A program made the translations under genes and the position numbers. Shown here piece after piece: positions 1-9,400 of a DNA stretch of 64,000 nucleotides. The first letter of the stretch is position 1. Each line of letters starts with the position of its first letter. The notes below the pieces were generated by a model, which had not been told where the DNA came from, ran no database searches, and saw nothing but the letters and a program-made list of their open reading frames with translations. Source of the DNA: Spartinivicinus marinus (lineage in GTDB: Bacteria > Pseudomonadota > Gammaproteobacteria > Pseudomonadales > Zooshikellaceae); contig NZ_JAPJZK010000003.1 of the NCBI RefSeq assembly GCF_026309355.1, positions 1 to 64,000 of the forward strand, in the 5' to 3' direction.

Positions 1-134
1 AAAATTGGTATCTGTTTTGGTTCATCACAAAGTTGGATGATATCGAAAGACGAGTTAAGTAATAGTTTGACGGAAGTAAGTATTTCTTTATCGTCATCAA
101 CGATAAGAATACTGGATAAATTGTCTTTATTCAT
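1..134 (-). CDS. Response regulator receiver domain, N-terminal fragment (runs off left edge)
   Basis: Only the first 44 codons are in the window. They read as the first beta strand of a CheY-like receiver (SSILIVDDDKEILTSVKLLL), with the acidic DDD cluster that binds Mg2+ next to the future phospho-Asp pocket. The ATG at 134 is followed directly by this strand, as in NtrC- and OmpR-type regulators. The output domain lies outside the window, so DNA-binding class and partner kinase cannot be told. The gene points away from the RHS locus to its right and need not be related to it. Confidence 0.75.
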   Translation of the reverse strand, partial: MNKDNLSSILIVDDDKEILTSVKLLLNSSFDIIQLCDEPKQIPI

Positions 135-562
135 TGGTACTTTCAAAATCCTGTTACTCCATGTACTGGCTTTTCCAGGCTAAAGTATTCGGTATCGGAC
201 ACTAACTGTTCATTTTCGAACACTAAGTATTTTTAGATTTTCTGCTACTAAGTAATTCCAAACCGCTAAATTACTGGACTCTAGCAATATTTATAAATTG
301 GCACATTGTTTGCCTTATATATTTCTGCAGGAATAATAAGCTGTGCCTGCTTGCTGAGTCAATAATGAAGAAAGTAAAAATAGCAGTTAAACGCAGCCGT
401 AGCAATACAACGAGTGTGGTGTGGTAGAGCTTATTAACTCTTGAAGTCACTGTTGTACTGTTCAGGTTAAAAAATAATAAAAGTAGAAACAAAAAACTAT
501 CGACTGTCTAGTCGTTGATAACTACTTAACTGTGTACCTATTAATGTAGAAGATTTAGAAAA
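135..562. other. Intergenic region, no convincing gene
   Basis: AT-rich stretch between the leftward response regulator and a rightward small membrane-protein gene. A 73-codon leftward frame covers 271-492, but it has biased, low-complexity hydrophobic composition, no ribosome-binding site and no recognisable domain, so I do not call it. The promoters of both flanking genes are presumably here; none stands out. Confidence 0.5.
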
Positions 563-730
563 ATGAAATGGATGTTTGATGTGATAAGCGCTATTGGTGG
601 CGTGCTGGCTATTTATTTAGCACTTAGCTTGATTAATGAGGGAAGCCTATGGAATCTAGTAATTACTGTCGTTTTCGTGCTGGTGGTGTCTATAAAAGGG
701 TGGAAAGATGGAGGAAATTATCAACTATGA
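563..730 (+). CDS. Small two-helix membrane protein (55 aa)
   Basis: A 55-codon frame starting MKWMFDVISAIGGVLA and ending at 730. It is dominated by two hydrophobic segments, about residues 5-24 and 30-46, separated by the polar turn NEGS. The charged tail KGWKDGGNYQ would lie on the same side as the N-terminus. No family is recognised. The upstream AGAAGA-like stretch is a weak ribosome-binding site. Spacing to the next gene (82 nt) does not indicate an operon. Plausible, but support rests on hydrophobicity and composition alone. Confidence 0.45.
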   Translation: MKWMFDVISAIGGVLAIYLALSLINEGSLWNLVITVVFVLVVSIKGWKDGGNYQL

Positions 731-812
731 ATGTGACAAATGAGTGTAAATTGAATTTAAAAATTTTATTTAAAGTGTATACAGGGTGTAGTAAATTGAG
801 GGATAATAGCCA

Positions 813-1055
813 GTGGAATATGTAAGAACCAATAACAACGCTGAAAGTTGTTCTGCCACTTTATTAAAGTGGATCTTAGACGAATTAAAAGCAGAAGAGC
901 AAAAACAACCGATCAAGCAAGGTAATAGCCTGACATTAGGTCTATTGTCATATCATGCAACCTGCAATAAACGGCATGAAGCATTAATGCATGCTTACTT
1001 TGCTTTAAAAAGAGAAAAAAATTTATCGAAAGCAGAAGCTATTCTTGATTTATAA
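813..1055 (+). CDS. Small hypothetical protein (80 aa)
   Basis: Starts at GTG 813, with GAGGG at 799-803 about 9 nt upstream, which decides the start. The protein is hydrophilic and mostly helical (ATLLKWILDELKAEEQK, HEALMHAYFALKREK) with two Cys residues and no signal peptide or membrane segment, so probably cytosolic. No family is recognised. It lies alone between a small membrane-protein gene and the secreted-protein genes of the RHS locus. A short inverted repeat (TTCACCTG 1143-1150 with CAGGTGAA 1164-1171) lies between it and the next gene; it has no T-tract, so it is not called a terminator. Confidence 0.6.
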   Translation: MEYVRTNNNAESCSATLLKWILDELKAEEQKQPIKQGNSLTLGLLSYHATCNKRHEALMHAYFALKREKNLSKAEAILDL

Positions 1056-1240
1056 AGAGTACTCTGTTTTCACTTAAACCTATAATAAAGTCAGGCAAGG
1101 AACCACTATATAAGTGATAATTGTCTTACATTTATGAAGGATTTCACCTGATATTGTCAGCTGCAGGTGAACTATAATAACCAGGTCTTTAAGTAGTAGA
1201 CATTGGATCGTTTATTCAAGAATTAATTACTAGGTGTATT

Positions 1241-1585
1241 ATGAAACGGAATTATATTTTAACTGCAGTTTTCCTGCTATCTACTCAGTTATCATCCACT
1301 ACCTTAGCAGGGGAGTGTACCAACTATTCATGTCAAAAAGCTGCTATCCAATCAATTAATATTAGTCGCAGCGGTAATATTGATGTTGTTTTATCTGATT
1401 CATTATCCGCTTTAAAATGTAGTACTTCGGAGCAACAGGTACAACTTACCAAACAAGATAACCCTAATTTCAGGGAGCAATTTACTGCACTTTTATCTTC
1501 TCAAAAAACCAAACAGCCAGTGGATCTGATCTTCAATCAAACAGCAACAACATGTGTGATTGACCAGATTGCCGTCAAAAACTGA
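1241..1585 (+). CDS. Secreted/periplasmic hypothetical protein (114 aa)
   Basis: A clear Sec signal peptide (MKRNYILTAVFLLSTQLSSTTLAGE, cleavage likely after LAG) is followed by a small, mainly beta-type domain of about 90 residues. The mature part has four Cys (CTNYSC, LKCST, TTCVID), enough for two disulfides in the periplasm or outside the cell. No family is recognised. It lies 35 nt before the next secreted protein gene in the same direction, so it is probably cotranscribed with the RHS locus. A role as accessory or export partner is a guess. Confidence 0.65.
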   Translation: MKRNYILTAVFLLSTQLSSTTLAGECTNYSCQKAAIQSINISRSGNIDVVLSDSLSALKCSTSEQQVQLTKQDNPNFREQFTALLSSQKTKQPVDLIFNQTATTCVIDQIAVKN

Positions 1586-1620
1586 TTTACATTTAATTCA
1601 TTAAAAAATTAGGTAATGAC

Positions 1621-3381
1621 ATGAAGCCAATGTTTCGTTTGAAGCCGTTGGCGGCGCTCTGCTGTGCCTGTTTTTTTGCCAGTACTGGCTCACTGCAAGC
1701 AGAAGAACCCAATAACGAAGTGACAAGCCCTTATCAAACTCAAATTGAGCAGGGTTTGGGGTATTTATTATCTCAACAAAAACGTGATGGTAGTTGGGGA
1801 GAAGGAGCTGAAGCGATTCATTTGACAACAGCTGCTGTTGATGCGCTCTATCACCACCACATTAGAAGTATTGAGTATCAACGGGCGGTGACTTGGTTGG
1901 CCAATCACCCAGGAGAAGATGCAGCCACATTGGCTCGACAAATAGTCGTACTGAAAAAAACGGCTGCAATACCCTATTCCCTTATTAATAAGCTAAAAAC
2001 ATTAAAGCGAACTGTGTCCTTTCAAGTAGGAGATAAATGGCAGGATGCTTATACCTGGTCGGTTAAGCCTCGTTTTCAAACCACGTTAATTGATACAGCA
2101 CTGAGTGGCTTAGCCATGATGGCTTCTGGTAATTATAATGATATGGCTATTTCCCGTTATTATGCGTATCCATTCCAGGCGCTTCAACACACTGACACCC
2201 CAGGTCATTTTACTGATCCTAAGGGTCATGGTTGGGGATATGCCGATATTTTTCATGGTAAAAAAACGCCAGAAAAAGTCTTACCAACGGCTTATGCTGC
2301 TCGTTTTATGCACTCGGTGATTGTGCGCTATAAAACAGCTGAAGAACGGGAAAAAGGTTATCTACCCAATTACGGTAATTACGCAAAAGCGGGTGCTTTG
2401 TGGCTAGCAAGCCATCAGCAAGCATCCGGGGCGATTACGGATACACCTAACCTGGCTATTTATGAAACCGCTGAAGCGTTATTAACACTGCAAATATTTA
2501 AGGTGTTTCACCCAGAGCCTTTGCTATTTACCGATACCTTGAAAAAAGGGCGGGATTATTTAATACAACAAATGCAGTCAAATGGTAGCTGGAAAAATGA
2601 TGTATTAATCACTGCACTGGTGGTTAACGCATTGGATACAGACGGTATCATTCTAAAAAATACGGATGACGACTGGTTACCGGATAGTCTTGAAGCGGCA
2701 GTGGGCCGTGATGCTAATAAATATGATCCACCCGCTATTTATCAGCCAGAGAGTAATGGCGTGGTTCAAACCCGATTAAAAATGGTGAGTGTGTTAGCTG
2801 GCAGTAATTTACCAGCGCTTGACCCATTAGGTGGGAAGGTGGTTCAAGTCATTACTGAACTACCCACAACAAATGGGTTATTGTCACAACCAGGCTTATA
2901 CATGCGGATCTACATTATTGAGCTGACGGACGGTTCACAACAGGTGGTGTCTGTTCCTGTGTATGTGTCTTCGCCAGAGGCAGACAATGATAATGATTAT
3001 ATGCTGGCACGCTTTGAAGCCAACCATCACTTAAATGATTTTAATCCCGCTGATGCATTGGATGATACTGATACAGATGGCTTAACCCATGTAGAGGAAT
3101 ACTGGTCAGCAACCCAGCCCTTTGTCAATGACAGTGATCATGATCAGATGCCAGATGGTTTTGAGGTGCGTTACCGGCTGAATCCCAATAACCCGGCAGA
3201 TGCTAAACAAGACCCTGATCAAGATCAGCTGAATAACCTGCAGGAATATCAATGGCAGTCAAATCCCAGGTTAGCCGATACGGATAATGATGGTATTCAG
3301 GATGGAGAAGAAGTAAAACAAAAACGCCATCCAGCCGTACATGAACCTGCTTTACAGATTGTGTTGGATTACCTGTTGTAG
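1621..3381 (+). CDS. Secreted protein: terpene-cyclase-type toroid plus calcium-binding repeats
   Basis: 586 aa with a signal peptide (about residues 1-28, cleaving near LQAEE). Residues about 45-340 look like an alpha/alpha-toroid of the prenyltransferase/squalene-cyclase type: QW-like motifs QKRDGSWGE near residue 55 and MQSNGSWKN near 320. The C-terminal 120 residues carry four thrombospondin-3/EF-hand-like Ca2+ loops (DTDTDGLTHVEEY, DSDHDQMPDGFEV, DPDQDQLNNLQEY, DTDNDGIQDGEEV). It is therefore an extracellular or surface protein, not a cytosolic cyclase. It lies 50 nt before the giant RHS gene in the same direction. I infer that it is a surface or export partner of that RHS protein. The toroid call is from motif reading and moderately sure; the Ca2+ repeats are sure. 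Confidence 0.7.
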   Translation: MKPMFRLKPLAALCCACFFASTGSLQAEEPNNEVTSPYQTQIEQGLGYLLSQQKRDGSWGEGAEAIHLTTAAVDALYHHHIRSIEYQRAVTWLANHPGEDAATLARQIVVLKKTAAIPYSLINKLKTLKRTVSFQVGDKWQDAYTWSVKPRFQTTLIDTALSGLAMMASGNYNDMAISRYYAYPFQALQHTDTPGHFTDPKGHGWGYADIFHGKKTPEKVLPTAYAARFMHSVIVRYKTAEEREKGYLPNYGNYAKAGALWLASHQQASGAITDTPNLAIYETAEALLTLQIFKVFHPEPLLFTDTLKKGRDYLIQQMQSNGSWKNDVLITALVVNALDTDGIILKNTDDDWLPDSLEAAVGRDANKYDPPAIYQPESNGVVQTRLKMVSVLAGSNLPALDPLGGKVVQVITELPTTNGLLSQPGLYMRIYIIELTDGSQQVVSVPVYVSSPEADNDNDYMLARFEANHHLNDFNPADALDDTDTDGLTHVEEYWSATQPFVNDSDHDQMPDGFEVRYRLNPNNPADAKQDPDQDQLNNLQEYQWQSNPRLADTDNDGIQDGEEVKQKRHPAVHEPALQIVLDYLL

Positions 3382-3431
3382 CAAACCAAACACAAATAAA
3401 AAAATTAAAATTTAACACATGAGATATTGCA

Positions 3432-6400
3432 ATGAAGCGCAGTAGCCGCACATTACTTCATAGCATGGCTTTCTCATTAAGCCTGCTTACGCTTAATTTA
3501 TCAGCCATTGAAAATACAGTCCCCATTCCCAGTGAAGCGTATTTACCGGTATTAAACAGTTTTACTCGGGAAGATAATTTAGCTGAATTACAAGCCGCCA
3601 TTGACCAACAGTTGGAAGCAACTACCAAAACGTTAGTGGAAACCAAAAATAATCTGGAAAATAACGGTGGTTTAACAGGCCGTATTCGTCGTTTATTTGA
3701 TAGCTCACCCACTTCATCATTGGATAGTGAATTAACGCAGTGGCAATCATTACAGACTACTTGGCAGCAGCAATTTCAGCCAACAGTATCAGGAGCCCGG
3801 GGCAGTCATGCAGTGGCTGCAGACAATGAAGAACAAGTGACTTTTAATCAACAGGTGTCTGAGCGTTATCAACAATTAATAAAACAATTACAACAGATTC
3901 AATCGGCTGATAACCGAGAAGATCAACTTATTGCAATTAATGAAACTCATGCGTTAATTGCCAAGTGGCAGCAAGTACGCCAACAGCCGTTTGTTTATGA
4001 TGTGACTGCAAATGGCTTTACCCATTCACCAGCCTATAGGGCAGAGGCAACGGCACCTGAACCGGTATCTGCTCGTGAAGAATTATTGGCTCAGTGTTAT
4101 GCCGGTAATGACTCCCAACAGGCTCAGGATTTGGCTGCGACTAATGAGGTAGTGATAGATGAGCGTATCAAAGCCCTCGCAAAACAACTAAATCACTCAC
4201 CTAAACAAATACTGGAATATGTCACTAACCAGGTTGAGTTTGAGCCACGCCCCGGCATCACCAAAGATGCACCCACCACCTTATTAGCAGAGAAGGGTAA
4301 TGCAATGGAGCATGCTACTTTGCTCATTGCCTTATTGCGTGCATCGGGTTATCCCGCCCGCTATGTCAAAGGGGAAATCTTTTTAGAAGCCTCTAAAGCC
4401 CATACTGGCTGGTTGAAAATGGCGACCTTGCAGGGTGCTAAACAGCTATTGAATACCATGACCTTGTATACAGATGAAGGCGAAACATTTTATCTAACTC
4501 GCAGTATAGCCATGAGCCATGTGTGGGTTGAAACCTGCCTTCCTTATGGTAAAGACCGTGGCCAATCAGAAACAGCCGACAGTTACCGCTGGTTAGCGCT
4601 GGATAGTAGCTTTAAATACCGCAAGTATATTCCAGCGACTAAAAAACATGAGGTGAAGTTTGATTTTGAGCAATATGTCTCTAAACGCACTATAAAAACC
4701 CCGCTGGAATATTATCAAGAGGCGGTATTAACCCAGGTACGGGCAGAAGAGCCTAATATTACGCTGGATCAGGTGATGGATCGTTGGGAATTAATGCCTT
4801 TAAAACTGGAAGCGTTACCAACCACCTTGCCTTATAAAGTGAAACGTTTTACTCAATGGCAAGGCACTAACCAGTCAGCCATTGCAGCAATACCGGATGC
4901 CTATCGACTAAAGCTAAAAGTGTCGTTAAACGATACCCACCTTGCAACGGTTAATTTAATTGATATGGCTCGTAGCCGGCTTACCTTGAACTTTGCAGGT
5001 GTAGGTGCAGCAACACAACAACGGTTGGATAACTGGCGGGCGGGTAAAAGTGAGGCATTAGCATGCCCCACCCAGTTAACTGTCAAACCGGTGTTGAATG
5101 TATATGGCAAGCCCATCACCCTGATTAATCAGCCACAACTCAATTTATGTGAGGGTGACAATTTTACCTACGCCAAAATAACCCTGGAAAATCTATCGAA
5201 AGACGGGGTGTTTGCGTCGGATGAATTTGATGGTATTACCTTACTTGATGTGTATGCCCTGCAGGGATATGCCCGGCAAGCGTCTGATAAAATGCTGCAA
5301 GTGCGGGTTAAAAACCTGTTAAGCAATATTTTTCAATACCAGTCGGCACCTTGGAAACATACCGATGCGGTATTAGGTGACTTTTTGGATGTCGTGCTAT
5401 TGAAGTACATGCACTATGTAGAAAAGGAAGGCGAAGCTATCGCTGCCCTGGCCAACGGCTTAAATAACGGCCAGTACCATATGGCACTGACTCGAACCAG
5501 AGCCGATATTAAGTACCTATTTGATCTGCCTTACGCCATTAATTCAGATAATTTTATTATTGACGCGCCAGGTATGGTATCAAGCCCCATTGATAACCAA
5601 TTTGGCCAGTTCGATAAAAATATTTTTTATACAGTGGGTGCAGCCAGCTCATTTTATGAGAGTTATATCTGGCAGGAAACCATTTTAAGGGAAACCTTAA
5701 GTACGGTGAGTGCGTTGCAGTATTCAACTGATACAGGTAATCCAGTTGCTGTTGTGAGCAAAACTGAAGAGTTAGATAAACTTATTTTTTGTGAATATTG
5801 TGGGGTACAAAGTATTACATGTGACCCTTACCCTAATTGCCCAATTGTTATATGGTGGGATCCAAGTTCATGTAGGAATGTTATCAATAGTTCTAAAGTA
5901 GAGTGTAATGCTTGTGTAACAAAAACTAGTAAACCGTGTTATAAATACTATCATCAAAATTATTTTAAAGATCAATTAAATCGAGCAGGTAACACCTTTT
6001 ATGCAACTGCAAAACCAGTTGATTACAAAGGTTTTTATGGTGCTGCATTTGCTAGGTTAAGTTCAAAAGAGGCTCAATTTGCCATTGGCCCATACGACGG
6101 GGGCTATACCCTAAGACCACCTTCACCACCACCGCGTCCACCCAGCTGGAATGTCAATGTTAACTGGAATATTAATCGTTATAACCCGGACTCTGGCTTT
6201 GGTTTAAATGCAGTCACGATTTTAGCCTCCAGTTTGAGTGTCAATAATAATTATGGGGTTGAGTCTGCGCTTAATACGTTTAATAAAGCCCTGGATATTT
6301 TGCATACAGTTAATTCTGTTGTGTCGCTAGGGGGTAATGTGTTATCCACCTGGGCGGGCGACCCAGTGAATATGGTGACAGGGAATATGTATCACCATGA

Positions 6401-9400
6401 AACTGATCTGAACTTACCTGCCCGTGGTATGCCGGTGGTGTTCAAGCGTTCTTATAATAGCCTGGCACGGGAAGATGGTCCCTTGGGCTATGGCTGGACC
6501 CACAGTTTTAATCACTATTTATTATTTTTAGATGATGATGCCAATGGCAAAGTTGATACCATTGTTTGGTCTGATGGTATGGACGGTAAGAAATTTATTA
6601 AAGTACCAACAACAGCGTTTAGGTCTGATGGAACCATTGAATTAGCATCCGGTGTAGCTGGTATACCTGATGGGTTTTATTTTACCTTCACTCGCCAGAA
6701 AAATAGGGAAAATGAGTATTTTGTTTTAACCGAGAAAAGCGGCCTGGCTTACCACTTTAGCAATGTACCGGGTAAAGCAGGTGAGGTAGCCCAACTGGTA
6801 GCGATTGTTGACCGTCATGGCAACAAACTCTCCTTACAATACAAGGATAATCGTTTAAGTACGGTGACTGACCCTGATGGACGACAGCTCACGTTTACTT
6901 ATAACAATCAAAAACGTTTATCGGTATTGAAGGATTGGACAGGTAATGAATATCGCTACCAATACAATGATGAAACCGGGGAGTTAACCGCTTATTACAA
7001 CCCGTTAAGTGGAGATGAGCCAGCCACAACTTATACCTATTATGGCAAAGAAGACGGCCCTTATTTGCACCATGCCATGAAGTCATTTGCTTATGCCAAT
7101 GGCTATCAAATGACGTTTGAATATTATGCCAATGGTAAGGTTTCTCGCCATTATAATGCAGTAGGTAATACTGCCCATTTTGCCTATAACCCTTTCCGTC
7201 GTGAATCGGTATTTACCAATGAACGAGGGCACACAGAACATTATTTTTTCAATAAAGAGGGGATGCGAATAAAAACCATTGATCACAATGGTGGGGTGCA
7301 TGAGTATAAATACGAAAACCCGAATAACCCGTATTTAATGACGCATTATTATAATCCAATGGGGTATTTAACGCGGTATGAATACGACGGGCAAGGCAAT
7401 AACGCCAAAACGATATTGCCTTCTGAGGCTATTGTCGAAAACTTTGATCATAATGAGTTTGGTCAGCCAGGCTTAGTGAAAAACGCGGCAGGGCATTACC
7501 AACGGCATGTTTATGATCAACACGGTAATTTAACGGATTTAGTCACCTTTAAATCCTCCGCAGCCAGTTTAGTCCATAACACCCCATTTAGCCCAGAATC
7601 CCCAGGTGCCTATAGCAGTCATATTTTGAGTTGGAGCCGTAATGTTTATTATCCCAATGGCACCTTAAAAATCAGCCGACAGGTGCGTGATTTTACCCAT
7701 CCTGATAGTGGTCCATACAGCGTGTACCAGTATGAAGACAAGGTAAATAAAGTCACAGGGGCTTACCCAGTCACTGTTCAGCACTTTGGGGACAAAAATG
7801 GTGATGGTGTCATTGCTGATGATGAATTTGATGGCCCCTTTACCCTGGAATACGACAAACGCGGCAAATTAATTAAAGGCTACGATGAGTCTTACTATCC
7901 GCTGCACAGTGAATACAACCAAATTGGCCAATTAGCCCGCAGTAAAGATCGTTTTGGTAACTGGTGGTATTACAGCTATGACAAAAGTGGCTTGCCACTG
8001 GGTAATAGCTTAATGCTGTTGGATGGGCAAAGTAGTCAGCCAAATGTTGCTGATCAAACGGTACACCAATACAACAAAGCTAACCGTTTATTAGCAACTT
8101 ATAACCATGCCGGTGCCACAGTACACTATGAACATGATGCCACTGGCAACATTGTCAAAAGCACTAACCCAGACGGCTACAGTGTGCATTATGAATATGA
8201 TGCCAGTAACCGCTTAATTAAAACCATAGACCCTAGTGGCCGTGTATCAGAAAGTCGTTATGATCTGCTTAACCGAGTGTTGTGGGAAAAACAAGCAGAT
8301 GGAGTAACAACCCATTATGCCTATTACGGCGCTGAACAAAATGGTCTGTTAAAAACCATTACTCGCCCTAACTACGCACTAAAAGACAAGAGTAATAATG
8401 TACTACCTTTACGGGATACTCACTTTGAATACGACACATTAGGCCAGGTCATTAAAGTCACGGATAGTGCCGGGCGCACTACCCTGACCGATTATGATGA
8501 GCTGGGTAGGGTAGTCAGGGTTGTTCAACCAGTCTATGAAGATGATCTATTAAAACAGGTCAGACCAGTGACTCATCATCATTACGATAGTTTAGGCCGT
8601 TTGATTGCCGTTTATGCGGGGCATACGAACGCTGCTGCTGATCGTTCACAGGATAACGTCAAATTACAAATGACGTATACCTATGATGACTTTGGACGAA
8701 TGTTGTCAAAAACCGATGCATTAAATAATACCTGGCGCTATAGCTACAACGAGCGAGGACAAATACAAACCAGTACTGATGCGAAAGGACAGCAAAGCAC
8801 TTATAGCTATTATCCATCGGGCTTGCTCAAGTCAGAAGAACATCAGTCAGTGGAAGACGACAGTTTATCAACCGTTGCTAATTATCAATACGATAAGCAA
8901 GGGCAACTGCAATCTGTCTCTTCAAATAATGAGTCTTATGCTTTTGCATACGATGAGCAGCACCGTTTGAAGGTGAAGGTCAATAACCAAAGTGCGAAAA
9001 AAGGGATTCAGTACTTTTACTCCCCTGGCGGCAAGCTGTTAAAACACATCAATGTTGATAATGTGGCTGTTCACTACGCTTATGATGATGCGGGGCGTTT
9101 AACGGGTATTCAAGGCACACGGGCTGACTCCATCCAGTATGTTTATGAAACCTCAGGCCGCTTGAAATACGCGCTTTATCCCAATGGGATAAAAACACAA
9201 TATGCCTATAACCGTGATGGCTCAATCAACCGTATTTACTTCAAGCGACAGCAGGCAGATAAACCTGAAAAAATAATAAGCCAGCTGATTTATGAATATG
9301 ATGAACACGGTCAGTTAACCAGAAAAACCCATCAAATACCGAATAACAAAACTATTACTGACTTTTACAGTTATGACGGTTTGGGGCGTTTAGTTAAGGT

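Noticed and set aside
271-492. 73-codon leftward frame near the left edge
   Set aside because: Phe/Leu-rich chance frame with no ribosome-binding site or recognisable topology.
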